Assembly (NCBI RefSeq): GCF_000496755.2
Contig: NZ_AYKS02000047.1
Span: 124,001-188,000 of the forward strand
Length of the DNA: 64,000 nucleotides
Direction of reading: 5' to 3'
From: Serratia sp. DD3
Lineage (GTDB): Bacteria; Pseudomonadota; Gammaproteobacteria; Enterobacterales; Enterobacteriaceae
Shown: in pieces, positions 17,552 to 28,900 of the stretch
Position numbering within the stretch: position 1 is the stretch's first letter
Layout of the letters: each line of letters opens with the position of its first letter
Made by a program: the position numbers and the translations under genes
Notes under the pieces: generated by a model
Databases searched by the model: none
What the model was told of the DNA's origin: nothing
What the model saw: only the letters and a program-made list of their open reading frames with translations

Positions 17552-18259
17552 TCAGCTCCCCTTCTGGCGTAACGTGCGTTGTTCAATACGTTTTTCAACA
17601 TGCCCAAGAATTAGCCTGTCAACGTAGATACCTGGGGTATGAATAGTGGCGGGGGGTAACTCACCCGGCGGAACAATTTCCTCCACTTCGACCACCGTTA
17701 TCCGGGCGGCTGTCGCCATAAGTGGGTTAAAGTTCTGTGCGGTATGGCGATAAATCACATTGCCGTACCAGTCTGCTTTCCACCCTTTGATCAGCGCAAA
17801 ATCGCCCACCAGAGATTCTTCCAGGATGTAATGTTGTTTACCGAACTGGCGAACTTCTTTGCCTGTGGCGACGGGCGTGCCATATCCGGTAGCGATATAA
17901 AAGGCCGGGATACCGGCACCGCCCGCACGAACTTTTTCTGCCAGTGTTCCCTGTGGTGTCAGCTCCAGCTCCAGCTCACCACTGAGTACCTGCTGTTCAA
18001 ATAAGGCGTTTTCACCCACATAGGATGCCACTACCTTGCGTACCTGGCGGGTTTCGAGCAGCATGCCGAGGCCAAAATCATCCACACCGCAGTTATTCGA
18101 GACGATGGTTAAGTTTTGCACCTGGCGCCGCTTGACTTCAGCAATCAGATTTTCAGGTATGCCGCAGAGTCCGAAACCGCCAGCAAGAACGGTCATCCCG
18201 TCTTTCAGCCCGTCCAGTGCCTGCGCATAATTGACGACGCGTTTATCCAATCCAGCCAT
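17552..18259 (-). CDS. scoA: 3-oxoacid CoA-transferase subunit A
   Basis: A 235-residue alpha subunit of a class I CoA-transferase, with the [13 protein letters not shown] glycine-rich loop near residue 28 and the [10 protein letters not shown] segment. It is the first gene of the leftward unit scoA-scoB-thiolase and is divergent from a LysR gene, with about 140 bp between the two starts. That spacing is typical of a LysR regulator and its target promoter. An AT-rich stretch there, including a long T-run, should hold both promoters, but no single operator could be assigned. Confidence 0.87.
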   Translation of the reverse strand: MAGLDKRVVNYAQALDGLKDGMTVLAGGFGLCGIPENLIAEVKRRQVQNLTIVSNNCGVDDFGLGMLLETRQVRKVVASYVGENALFEQQVLSGELELELTPQGTLAEKVRAGGAGIPAFYIATGYGTPVATGKEVRQFGKQHYILEESLVGDFALIKGWKADWYGNVIYRHTAQNFNPLMATAARITVVEVEEIVPPGELPPATIHTPGIYVDRLILGHVEKRIEQRTLRQKGS

Positions 18260-18400
18260 GTTTATCTCTCCGCTTGACCCATGGCGCTATCATTGATGGG
18301 AAACACTGATTTGTTAATTTTGAATTTGTGACTCAATCATTTGTTTTTTTTATTAATAAGATGTTAACTAATTGTTTTTAATTGGTTGGCGGGAAGAAAA

Positions 18401-19285
18401 ATGAGAATGAGCGTCAAACAGCTACGCGCGTTTCTGGCGGTAGCTCACACTCTGAACTTCGCGCATGCCAGCGAACGACTGAATTTGTCACAACCAGCGT
18501 TGAGCTTGAGGATTAAAGGGCTGGAAGATGCGCTAGGGGGGCCGCTGCTCCTGCGAAATACCCGTAAGGTCGCCCTGACGCAAGAAGGGGAGGCGTTTTT
18601 GTCAATGGCGCGGCAACTGCTTGCTGATTGGGATAATGTCGAAGAAGCCATGTGCCAGAGCTTCACGCTGCAGCGTGGCAAAATTTCGGTTGCGGCGATG
18701 CCTTCCTTTGCGGCGAACGTTTTGCCTGAGGTACTGAGAGCATTCCGTGAGCGCTACAGCGGAATCAATGTCACCGTACATGACATTATCAATGAGCAGG
18801 TGATTGAAATGGTACGTGAAGGACGAGTTGAAATCGGCATCGCCTTTGAACCTGCACCCACTCACAACTTACTGTTTACTCCTCTGGGTATTGACCGCTT
18901 TATCGCTATTGTTCCGAAAACCTCTGCCCTTGCCGCGAAAAAGCGTCTTTCATGGGATGAGTTATTGGCACTGGATTTCATTACCTTGCAGCGTCCTTCC
19001 GCGGTACGGTTGATGTTGGAAGAGGAATTAGCCCGAAGCGGGCGTAAACTGGATGTGGCTTTTGAGAGTCACCAACTGGTCACAGTAGGGCGCATGGTGG
19101 CGAGCGGGCTGGGTGGCAGTGCCGTGCCAGCCCTATGCCAAGCACAAATGACCGAATTGGGTGCCGTATGTATCCCGCTTGATAACCCAGTGATAGAAAA
19201 ATGCATCGGCGTGATTCACGCCGGGCATCTGCAACTTTCAAAAGCCGCCTATGCATTGCTGGAAACATTAAAAGGATATTATTAA
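18401..19285 (+). CDS. LysR-family regulator of the acetoacetate/aromatic cluster
   Basis: A 294-residue LysR-type regulator. The N-terminal helix-turn-helix covers about residues 1-60 (FLAVAHTLNFAHASERLNLSQPALSLRIKGLE), followed by an effector-binding domain. The ATG at 18401 has GGGAAG upstream and fits the family; a TTG at 18386 would add five residues. Being divergent from scoA, it probably controls that promoter in response to a pathway intermediate. Effector and operator are unknown. Confidence 0.85.
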   Translation: MRMSVKQLRAFLAVAHTLNFAHASERLNLSQPALSLRIKGLEDALGGPLLLRNTRKVALTQEGEAFLSMARQLLADWDNVEEAMCQSFTLQRGKISVAAMPSFAANVLPEVLRAFRERYSGINVTVHDIINEQVIEMVREGRVEIGIAFEPAPTHNLLFTPLGIDRFIAIVPKTSALAAKKRLSWDELLALDFITLQRPSAVRLMLEEELARSGRKLDVAFESHQLVTVGRMVASGLGGSAVPALCQAQMTELGAVCIPLDNPVIEKCIGVIHAGHLQLSKAAYALLETLKGYY

Positions 19286-19570
19286 CTTTTTGATAGCTGA
19301 ACCGCGTCGGCAAGGCTTCCTTCATGCAGCATCAATACGGCAGTTAACTATTCTGGTGTGGCCTTTATTCGGCGTTTTTGAAGCAAGGTGCGAATAATTT
19401 CCTGATGTGAGACCATAAGAAGCTGTTTGGCGCTTGGGTCGAGGTTTAATATAAGTCACCCGTTGATGTTCCCAAACCATAAGTTCGAAGGGCGAGGCCA
19501 TCAAAGTCGAATTTCGCTCGCCAACAAAAAGGGACCACTCACGTTATTGCCCCTTGCTTAAAGGAGTCTC

Positions 19571-22500
19571 ATGTTTACGGTTTATCATTCCAATCAGTTG
19601 GATTTGCTGAAAACGCTTATCAGCGCGTTGATAGCCAGAGAACCCTTGACCGATCCTTTTCAGCAGGAAGTGGTGCTGGTGCAAAGCCCGGGAATGGCTC
19701 AGTGGTTGCAGATACAACTGGCTCAAGAGTTCGGCATCGCTGCCAATATCGCTTTCCCGCTGCCCGCCACCTTTATCTGGGAGATGTTTACCAAAGTCTT
19801 GCCCGGGATCCCCAAAGAGAGCGCCTTTAGCAAAGACGCCATGACCTGGAAGCTGATGTGGTTGCTTCCTGAGATGCTGACACAACCCGCCTTTGCGCCA
19901 CTGCAACATTACCTGACGGACGATAGCGACAAGCGCAAGATCCACCAGCTTGCTGGGCGGGTTGCTGACTTGTTTGACCAATATCTGGTTTATCGCCCAC
20001 AGTGGCTGGAAAGCTGGCAGCGCGGGGAAATGATTACCGGGTTAGCCGATGCCCAGCTGTGGCAAGCGCCGCTATGGCAGCGGTTGGTGGAATGTACCGC
20101 TGAACTGGGGCAACCGGAATGGCACCGGGCCAATTTATATCGGCGTTTTATCAGCGTATTAGAGAACGCTGCCTCATGCCCGGCTGGGCTGCCGCCACGG
20201 GTGTTTATATGCGGCATTTCCGCTTTGCCACCGGTTTATCTTGAGGCACTACAAGCCTTGGGCAAACATATTGATATTCACCTGATGTTTACCAACCCTT
20301 GCCGCTACTATTGGGGGGATATTCAGGATTATGCTTTTCTGGCTCGCTTACAGAGCCGCAAACGCCGCCACCATCATCATCAGGCGCAAGAGCATCGGTT
20401 ATTTCGCCAGCCGGAACAGGCAGCCCAGCTATTTGATGCCGAAGGCGCACAACAACTGAGTAATCCGTTGCTGGCCTCTTGGGGGAAATTAGGGCGCGAC
20501 CACCTCTATTTACTGGCGCAGATGACCCAAGTGCAGGAAGTGGACGCCTTTGTGGATATTCCGGCGAATGACTTATTGCATGCTATTCAACATGACATGC
20601 TGGAGTTAGAAGATTATGCGGTGATCGGTACCACCCCGGAAACCTTGGACCGCAGCGACCATAAACGCCGTCTGGAACCGCAAGATCGCTCTATTAGCCT
20701 GCACGTTTGCCACAGTTTGCAGCGTGAAGTGGAAATATTACATGATCAACTGTTGGCGATGTTGTCACAAGACCCGCAATTAAGCGTGCGGGATATTATT
20801 GTGATGGTGGCCGATATCGACAGCTATGCCCCCTATATTCAGGCGGTTTTTGGCAGTGCACCGCCGGGGCGCAATCTCCCCTTTGCCATCTCCGACCGTA
20901 AGGCTCGCCATGTACACCCGACATTGCAGGCGTTTATCTCCTTACTGGATTTACCACAAAGCCGTTTCACTTCCGAACAGGTGTTGGCATTGCTGGATGT
21001 ACCGGCGCTGGCGGCGCGTTTCTCGATTCAAGAGTCCGGGCTAACTCTGTTACGTCGCTGGAGTGGTGAAGCTGGTGTTCGTTGGGGGTTGGATGATGAC
21101 AATGTGCGCCAGTTGAATCTGCCGGTAACCGGGCAGCATACCTGGCGGTTTGGTATTACACGCATGTTGTTGGGGTACGCGATGGACAGCAATGCGGGTT
21201 GCTGGCAGGACGTATTACCCTATGATGAGTCGAGTGGTTTGGTGGCGGAACTGGCGGGGCAATTAGCCGAACTGCTGGCGCAACTTAGCCATTGGCGGCA
21301 GCTATTAAGTGAGGAGCGGCCATTGGCAGAATGGTTACCGCTGTGCCAACAGTTGTTAACCGCTTTCTTCCAGCGAGACAGTGAGACCGAAGAAGCACTG
21401 ACGTTGATTGAAGATCAATGGCAAAAGGTGATCAGCTTAGGGCTGGCAGCGCGCTATGCTGACCCGTTACCGCTGGTACCGTTGCGCGACGAACTAGCCG
21501 CCAGGCTTGATCAACAACGCATCAGCCAACGCTTCCTGGCGGGGCAGATTAATTTTTGCACCCTGATGCCGATGCGCTCCATCCCGTTTAAAGTGGTTTG
21601 CCTGCTGGGTATGAATGATGGTGTTTATCCCCGGAGCTTGCCTCCTTTGGGGTTTGACCTGATGGCGCAACCAACTCAGCGTGGTGATCGTAGCCGCCGC
21701 GATGATGACCGCTATCTGTTCCTGGAGGCGATACTCTCTGCTCAGCAACGGCTCTATATCAGCTTTATTGGCCGCTCGATTCAGGACAATAGTGAACGCT
21801 TTCCTTCGGTGCTGGTGACCGAGTTATTGGAATATCTGGAGCAGAGTTATTGCTTACCCGGCGATGAGCAATGTGATGCAGACAGCAGTGCCCAACGGGT
21901 GCGTGAACACTTACTTCAACACCATGCGCGTATGCCGTTTGCCACAGCCAACTTTGTGCCAGGCAGTGAGGAACAGAGCTATGCGGCAGAATGGCTACCT
22001 GCGGCGCAGGGGAATGGGGTGGCACATCCTGGTTTTAGCCATCCGTTGCCACAGGAAGCCAAAACGCAGGTGGCTTTTGACGAGTTACTGCGTTTTTACC
22101 GCCACCCGATCCGCGCTTTTTTCCAACTGCGGCTCGGGGTTAATTTTATTCTGGAAGAGACCGAATTACCGGAAGAAGAGCCCTTTACCTTAGATAATCT
22201 CGAACGTTATCAATTTAACAGTCAATTGTTGAATACGTTGATTGAGGGGGAAGAGAGTACCCCGTTGTATCAACGGCTCCGCGCCTCCGGCAGCTTACCC
22301 TATGGCGCTTTTGGTGAGATTTACTGGCAGAAACAGCAGGAAGAACTGAGCGAATTGGCGGAATTGGTGCGCGAACAGCGCCAGGAGAGTAGCAGCCTAG
22401 AGTTGGATATCTCGGTGGCGGGGGTACAAATTAGTGGCTGGTTGCATCAAGTTCAAGCGGATGGTCTACTGCGCTGGCGTCCAGCGACACTTAACGCCGT

Positions 22501-22945
22501 GGATGGTATTTTGTTGTGGCTGGAGCATTTGGCTTATTGTTGTGCTGGGGGAACTGGGGAGAGCCGGATGTATGGCAATAAGAAATCTGCCTGGCGCTTT
22601 GCGGCACTTTCGGTGGAACAAGCCCATGAGCAGTTGGCTGAGTTGCTAACAGGTTACCAGCGTGGGCTTGCTGAACCCTTGATGCTATTGAATAAAAGTG
22701 GCTGGGCATGGCTGAGCCACTGTTATCAGCAAGAAACGCAGCAAATAGATTGGAGTGAAGAAGTTCAAAGCAAAGCCCGCAGTAAGCTGTTGCAAACCTG
22801 GCAAGGTGAACAACGAGTGATAGGGGAAGGGGAAAACCCCTATGTACAGCGGGTGTTCCGGCAAATGGACAATGTTTATTTTGAACAAATTATCAGTGAA
22901 ACCGTGCGTTATCTGTTACCTGTGGCACGGCATAACCTAGGGTAA
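19571..22945 (+). CDS. recC: Exodeoxyribonuclease V gamma subunit RecC
   Basis: Subunit of RecBCD that holds the complex together, splits the duplex and recognises Chi. It has 1124 residues (E. coli 1122) and begins MFTVYHSNQLDLLKTLI with AAGGAG at a good spacing, as in the family. Inactivated helicase-like domains are expected and no intact Walker A is seen. It is followed by ptrA, recB and recD. The 285 bp before it are not those of E. coli, since the catabolic cluster and its LysR gene lie immediately upstream, so recC must use a new or relocated promoter. Confidence 0.97.
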   Translation: MFTVYHSNQLDLLKTLISALIAREPLTDPFQQEVVLVQSPGMAQWLQIQLAQEFGIAANIAFPLPATFIWEMFTKVLPGIPKESAFSKDAMTWKLMWLLPEMLTQPAFAPLQHYLTDDSDKRKIHQLAGRVADLFDQYLVYRPQWLESWQRGEMITGLADAQLWQAPLWQRLVECTAELGQPEWHRANLYRRFISVLENAASCPAGLPPRVFICGISALPPVYLEALQALGKHIDIHLMFTNPCRYYWGDIQDYAFLARLQSRKRRHHHHQAQEHRLFRQPEQAAQLFDAEGAQQLSNPLLASWGKLGRDHLYLLAQMTQVQEVDAFVDIPANDLLHAIQHDMLELEDYAVIGTTPETLDRSDHKRRLEPQDRSISLHVCHSLQREVEILHDQLLAMLSQDPQLSVRDIIVMVADIDSYAPYIQAVFGSAPPGRNLPFAISDRKARHVHPTLQAFISLLDLPQSRFTSEQVLALLDVPALAARFSIQESGLTLLRRWSGEAGVRWGLDDDNVRQLNLPVTGQHTWRFGITRMLLGYAMDSNAGCWQDVLPYDESSGLVAELAGQLAELLAQLSHWRQLLSEERPLAEWLPLCQQLLTAFFQRDSETEEALTLIEDQWQKVISLGLAARYADPLPLVPLRDELAARLDQQRISQRFLAGQINFCTLMPMRSIPFKVVCLLGMNDGVYPRSLPPLGFDLMAQPTQRGDRSRRDDDRYLFLEAILSAQQRLYISFIGRSIQDNSERFPSVLVTELLEYLEQSYCLPGDEQCDADSSAQRVREHLLQHHARMPFATANFVPGSEEQSYAAEWLPAAQGNGVAHPGFSHPLPQEAKTQVAFDELLRFYRHPIRAFFQLRLGVNFILEETELPEEEPFTLDNLERYQFNSQLLNTLIEGEESTPLYQRLRASGSLPYGAFGEIYWQKQQEELSELAELVREQRQESSSLELDISVAGVQISGWLHQVQADGLLRWRPATLNAVDGILLWLEHLAYCCAGGTGESRMYGNKKSAWRFAALSVEQAHEQLAELLTGYQRGLAEPLMLLNKSGWAWLSHCYQQETQQIDWSEEVQSKARSKLLQTWQGEQRVIGEGENPYVQRVFRQMDNVYFEQIISETVRYLLPVARHNLG

Positions 22946-22983
22946 CTTTTTTAGCTTAATGCGGTCATGGCTAGGGAATTGGC

Positions 22984-25908
22984 GTGATGGCAGAACAATC
23001 GAGGTCTATTTTGGTTATGCGCAGACAGTTTGCCCACCTTTTCGGGTTGGTATTTTTGGTGATGTTTTGGCTGCCGTCAGGCTGGGCTGCCCAGGGATGG
23101 CAACCGCTGGCAGAAAAGATCAACAAAAGTGATCATGACCCGCGTCAGTATCAGGCGATTACCTTAACCAATGGGATGACGGTGTTACTGGTTTCTGATC
23201 CTCAGGCTCCCAAGTCACTGGCGGCTTTGGCACTGCCAATAGGGTCGCTGGATGATCCTGACAGCCAGTTGGGTTTGGCCCATTACCTTGAGCATATGGT
23301 GCTTATGGGGTCCAAACATTATCCGGAGCCGGAGAGTCTGGCCGAGTTTTTGAAAAAGCATGGGGGGAGTCATAACGCCAGTACCGCCCCTTATCGCACC
23401 GCGTTTTATCTGGAAGTGGAAAACGACGCCTTGGCACCGGCAGTTGATCGTCTGGCGGATGCCATTGCTGCCCCGATCCTGGATCCTGACAATGCCGACC
23501 GTGAGCGTAATGCGGTCAATGCCGAGTTAACCATGGCGCGTTCCCGCGATGGGATGCGTATGGCGCAAGTCGGCGCCGAAACCTTGAATCCGGCGCACCC
23601 TGCCGCACGTTTTTCTGGTGGTAATCTCGATACCTTGAAGGATAAACCCGGCAGCAAACTGCATGATGAGCTGACGCAATTTTACCAGCGCTACTATTCC
23701 GCCAACCTGATGATGGGGGTGTTATACAGCAACCAACCCTTGCCGGAATTAGCGGCACTGGCGGAAAAAAACTTTGGTCGCATAGCCAATCGTCATGCGC
23801 AGGTACCCGCCATCACGGTGCCAGCAGCAACGTCTGAACAGAAAGGGATCATCATCCACTATGTTCCGGCACAGCCACGCAAACAGTTGAAAATCGAATT
23901 CCGGATTGATAACAACAGTGCGGAGTTCCGCAGTAAAACCGATACCTATATCGGCTATCTGATTGGTAATCGAAGTAAAAATACGCTTTCAGACTGGTTA
24001 CAACGACAAGGGTTAGCGGATGCTATCAATGCCGGTGCCGCCCCGATGGTGGATCGTAACGGCGGTGTGTTCTCCATCAGTGTTTCCCTGACGGACAAAG
24101 GGCTGGCACAGCGTGACAAGGTGGTTGCCGCCATCTTCAGTTACCTGCAAATGATGCGCCAGGAAGGGATAAAACAGAGCTATTTTGATGAGATTGCCCG
24201 CGTATTAAATATCGATTTCCGCTATCCATCTATTACCCGCAATATGGGGTACATCGAGTGGCTGGTGGATGCGATGCTGCGCGTACCGGTTGAACATGTG
24301 CTCGATGCCCCTTTTCTGGCGGATCGTTATGATCCACAAGCGATTGCCGCACGCCTGGAGCAGATGACCCCGCAAAATGCACGAATCTGGTTTATTAGCC
24401 CCGATGAACCCCACAACAAACAGGCTTACTTTGTTGAGGCACGTTATCAGGTAGAGAAAATCCCCCAGGATCGTTTTACTCAGTGGCAGCAACTGGGGCA
24501 GGGAATCGCGCTTTCATTGCCAGGGTTGAACCCTTATATTCCGGATGACTTTAGCCTGATCAAACCTTCTCATCCGTTTAGCCAACCGGAAATGGTGGTG
24601 AATCAACCTGGGTTACGCGCACTGTATATGCCCAGTCGCTATTTTGCTGATGAGCCGAAGGCGGATGTGACGGTGGCATTACGTCACGCCAAAACGATGG
24701 ATTCTGCACGTCACCAGGTATTGTTCTCGTTGATGGATTACCTGGCGGGTCTGTCGTTGGATCAGTTAAGTTATCAGGCCGCAGTAGGGGGGATCAATTT
24801 TTCCACCTCATCAAACAACGGCCTGCTGTTTAATGCGAATGGATTTACTCAGCGGTTACCACGGTTACTCACTGCGCTAATAGAAGGCTATGCCAGCTTT
24901 ACCCCTACTGAAGAGCAGTTTGAGCAAGCTAAATCCTGGTATTTGGAACAGTTAGATGCTGCCGAAAAGGGTAAAGCTTTTGAGTTGGCTATCCAGCCGG
25001 CACAGGTACTTTCCCGTGTACCTTATGCAGAACGCAGTGAACGGCGTGAAATTGTGCGTTCGCTGACGCTGAAAGAGGTATTGAGTTATCGCGATAGCCT
25101 GATGGCTGGGGCAACCCCTGAACTGCTGGTGGTGGGTAATATCAGCCAACAACAGGTCGGTGTACTGGCCTCTTCATTACAACATCGCTTGGGGAGTCGT
25201 GGGGTTGATTGGTGGCATGGCGAAGACGTGGTGGTTGCCAAAAAGCAGTTGGCAAATATGCAGCGCCCGGGTAGCAGCACTGACTCTGCGCTGGCGGCAG
25301 TGTATGTGCCAACGGGTTATGATGACATTACCAGCATGGCCTATAGCACCTTGCTGGGGGAGATGATCCAACCCTGGTTCTATAGCCAATTGCGTACCCA
25401 AGAACAACTCGGTTATGCGGTATTTGCTTTTGCGATACCGGTTGGTCGCCAGTGGGGCGTGGGGTTTTTGTTGCAGAGCAATAATCAGCAGCCCGCCTAT
25501 CTCTACCAGCGTTATCAAGACTTCTACCCGAAAGCAGAAAAGCGTTTGCGCGAGATGAAAGCGGCTGATTTTGAGCAGTATAAGCAGGCGATGATCAATC
25601 AACTGGAGCAACGTCCACAGACATTAAGTGAAGAGGCGGGGCGTTTTAGCAACGATTTTGACCGGGGTAATTTTGCTTTTGATACCCGCCAAAAACTGAT
25701 TGCGCAAATCAGGCTGTTGACCCCGGTCAAGCTGGCAGATTTCTTCCATCAGGCGGTCATTTCCCCCCATGGGTTGGCACTTTTGTCGCAGGTGAGTGGC
25801 AGCAGCCAGCAGAAAGCGGATTTTGCCACCCCCGGTAAAGATTGGGTGACCTATGACAATGCCTCCTCGTTACAGCAAACACTGCCACGTCAGGTGGTGA
25901 CGCCATGA
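22984..25908 (+). CDS. ptrA: Protease III (pitrilysin), periplasmic zinc peptidase
   Basis: Insulinase-family (M16) metalloprotease of the periplasm that degrades small peptides. It has up to 974 residues (E. coli 962). A signal peptide with core FGLVFLVMFWLPSGWAA is present. The inverted zinc motif HYLEHMVLMG gives HxxEH, and the downstream Glu is in RNAVNAELTMARSRDGMRMA. The start is ambiguous between GTG 22984, ATG 22987 and ATG 23017; the last gives a more usual signal peptide length. It lies between recC and recB as in all enterobacteria, and its stop overlaps the recB start by 4 bases. Confidence 0.96.
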   Translation: MMAEQSRSILVMRRQFAHLFGLVFLVMFWLPSGWAAQGWQPLAEKINKSDHDPRQYQAITLTNGMTVLLVSDPQAPKSLAALALPIGSLDDPDSQLGLAHYLEHMVLMGSKHYPEPESLAEFLKKHGGSHNASTAPYRTAFYLEVENDALAPAVDRLADAIAAPILDPDNADRERNAVNAELTMARSRDGMRMAQVGAETLNPAHPAARFSGGNLDTLKDKPGSKLHDELTQFYQRYYSANLMMGVLYSNQPLPELAALAEKNFGRIANRHAQVPAITVPAATSEQKGIIIHYVPAQPRKQLKIEFRIDNNSAEFRSKTDTYIGYLIGNRSKNTLSDWLQRQGLADAINAGAAPMVDRNGGVFSISVSLTDKGLAQRDKVVAAIFSYLQMMRQEGIKQSYFDEIARVLNIDFRYPSITRNMGYIEWLVDAMLRVPVEHVLDAPFLADRYDPQAIAARLEQMTPQNARIWFISPDEPHNKQAYFVEARYQVEKIPQDRFTQWQQLGQGIALSLPGLNPYIPDDFSLIKPSHPFSQPEMVVNQPGLRALYMPSRYFADEPKADVTVALRHAKTMDSARHQVLFSLMDYLAGLSLDQLSYQAAVGGINFSTSSNNGLLFNANGFTQRLPRLLTALIEGYASFTPTEEQFEQAKSWYLEQLDAAEKGKAFELAIQPAQVLSRVPYAERSERREIVRSLTLKEVLSYRDSLMAGATPELLVVGNISQQQVGVLASSLQHRLGSRGVDWWHGEDVVVAKKQLANMQRPGSSTDSALAAVYVPTGYDDITSMAYSTLLGEMIQPWFYSQLRTQEQLGYAVFAFAIPVGRQWGVGFLLQSNNQQPAYLYQRYQDFYPKAEKRLREMKAADFEQYKQAMINQLEQRPQTLSEEAGRFSNDFDRGNFAFDTRQKLIAQIRLLTPVKLADFFHQAVISPHGLALLSQVSGSSQQKADFATPGKDWVTYDNASSLQQTLPRQVVTP

Positions 25909-28900
25909 TGAAAACTGTTCCTCAGCGGCTTGATCCACTTAGGTTGCCACTGTTTGGTGAGCGCCTGATTGAAGCCTCCGCAGGGACGGGTAAAACCTTC
26001 ACCATTGGCGTGTTGTACTTGCGTCTACTGCTGGGGTTAGGAGAGTCAGCGGCGTTCCCGCGCCCCTTGACGGTAGAAGAGATCCTGGTGGTGACCTTTA
26101 CCGAGGCGGCAACTGAGGAACTGCGCGGGCGTATTCGCAGTAATATCCACGCGTTACGTGTGGCTTGTGTTCGTGGGCAGAGTCAAGATCCCATATTGGC
26201 CGCCTTGATGGCAGAACTGGATGATTTGGCAGCCGCCGCCGCGCAATTGCTGGCGGCAGAACGCCAAATGGATGAAGCGGCAATCTACACTATCCACGGT
26301 TTTTGCCAGCGAATGCTCACTTACCATGCATTTGAATCCGGCATGCTGTTTGAACAAACCCTGATACAAGATGAGTTGCCGTTACGTCGCCAGGCCTGTG
26401 CCGATTTCTGGCGGCGCCACTGCTATCCGTTACCGCTGAATGTGGCGCGTGCCGTCAGCCAGGAGTGGAGTGGCCCGGAAGCGCTGCTTAAGGACCTGAC
26501 CAGTTATCTGCATGGTGAGGCCCCGACCTTACGCCAGCCCCCGCGGGATGATGAAACCCTGTTGATGCGTCACGAACAGGTCGTCGCGCGTATTGATGCC
26601 CTTAAAGCGCAATGGCGTGCGGTATCAGCGGAACTGGAGGCCTTGATCAGCCAATCTGGTGTCGACAAGCGTAGCTATAGCAGTAAACACCTGCCTAACT
26701 GGCTCAATAAGGTGGGGGAATGGGCTGGGCAGGAAACGCAGGATTATCAGTTACCCAAAGAGTTGGACAAGTTCCGCCAATCCGTCTTGTTGGAGAAAAC
26801 CAAAAAAGGGGAAGCTCCTCGCCATAGTCTGTTTGTCGCCATTGATGAACTGTTTTCTCAACCACTGACCCTCCGTGACCTGGTTATGGCGCGGGCGTTG
26901 AGTGAGATACGCATCTCTGTGCAACAGGAAAAGAGCCAACGTGCCGAATTGGGGTTTGATGACCTGCTCAGCAGATTGGATGGCGCATTACACAGCAGCG
27001 GCGGTGAACAACTGGCTTTGGCTATCCGCCAACGTTACCCGCTGGCGATGATTGATGAGTTTCAGGATACCGACCCGCAGCAATACCGTATCTTCCAAAA
27101 ACTTTATGTCGGCCAACCAGAGTGTGGCCTGTTGCTGATTGGTGACCCCAAACAGGCGATTTATGCTTTTCGTGGCGCGGATATCTTTACCTATATGCGG
27201 GCTCGTTCAGAGGTGATGGCTCACTATACGCTGGAGACTAACTGGCGTTCATCACCAGCGATGGTGGGTAGCGTGAACGCGCTATTTAGCCAAGTGGAAA
27301 AGCCATTTCTGTTTGAGCAAATCCCGTTTATCAAGGTGGCGGCAGCCGCAAAAAATCAAGGGTTGGCCTTCGAGCTATGTGGCAAATCGCAACCGGCCAT
27401 GCAGTTCTGGTTGCAGCCAGGGGAAGGGGTCGGCGTCAGTGATTATCAGCAGTTAATGGCGCGGCAATGTGCAGCGCAGGTTCGTGACTGGCTGAGTGCT
27501 GGTCAGGGGGGGGAAGCCTGGTTGGCGGACGGGGAACAGCGGCGTTCAGTTCAGGCGTCAGATATTACCATTTTGGTGCGTAGCCGCGCGGAAGCGGCGT
27601 TGATACGTGATGCGCTCAGTGCGCTGGCGATCCCTTCGGTTTACCTTTCCAGCCGTGACAGTGTTTTTGATACTGTAGAAGCGAAAGATTTACTGTGGTT
27701 ACTGCAGGCAGTATTGGCTCCGGAACAGGAGTGGACATTACGTAGTGCCATGGCGAGCAGTTTGCTGGGGCTGGATGCGCTGACGCTGGACCAGTTGAAT
27801 CGCGATGAGCGCGCCTGGGATGCCTTGGTTAATGAGTTTGATGCATACCGCACTTGCTGGTTGCAGCGGGGTGTTTTGCCCATGTTGCGTCAGGTGATGG
27901 TCAAGCGGCATTTAGCTGAGGATCTGCTGGCCAGTATGGGCGGTGAACGTCGTTTGACCGATATTATGCACTTAGGTGAGTTATTGCAGGAAGCCTCGAC
28001 GCAACTTGAAGGGGAACATGCCCTGGTACGCTGGTTGGCTCAGCAAATTTCTCAGCCCAACCAGCAGATGGATAACCAACAATTGCGGCTAGAGAGTGAT
28101 CGGCATTTAGTCCAGGTGATGACTATCCATAAATCCAAAGGGTTGGAGTTCAATCTGGTTTGGTTGCCTTTTGTCGCCCACTTTCGCCAGCAGCAACAAG
28201 GGCTATACCATGACCGCCAAACGTTTCAGGCGTTGCTGGACCTTAACGCCAATGAAGAGAGCCAGGCCTGGGCGGAGGAAGAACGTTTGGCCGAAGACTT
28301 GCGGTTACTGTATGTGGCGCTAACCCGTTCGGTTTATCACTGTAGCATCGGTCTCGCCCCACTCTTTCTGGGGATGCGTAAGAAGCAAGGTGAGACGGAT
28401 TTGCACCGTAGCGCCCTGGGTTATCTGTTACAGGCTGGGCAAGCGGGTGATGCCGACTACCTTAAAGCGTGTTTACAGCAGTTGTCAGCCAAGGAGATGG
28501 CCTTTGCATGGGTGGATACGCCAGATGAACATCTCTGGCAGCCACAACAGACTACGGTCACTGAGTTAGTCGCCAGGCAGTTCTCACGGCAATATCAAGA
28601 TTCATGGCGTGTCACCAGCTATACCGGGTTGCAGCAGCATGGTTCGAGTCGCGTACTGGAGTTGTTACCGCGCCTGGATATTGAGGCTATTGGCGAGCAA
28701 TCGGTAGAGAGTGTCACCACCCTGACCCCCCATACTTTTCCACGCGGCGCAGCACCCGGAACGTTTCTGCATAGTTTGTTTGAAGAATGGGATTTCACTC
28801 AACCGTTAGATCAAGCGTGGTTACTGGAACAAGTGCAGAAACAGGGCGTAGAGCCGCATTGGTTACCGGTTTTGTATCACTGGATGCAAGGGGTGCTCAA

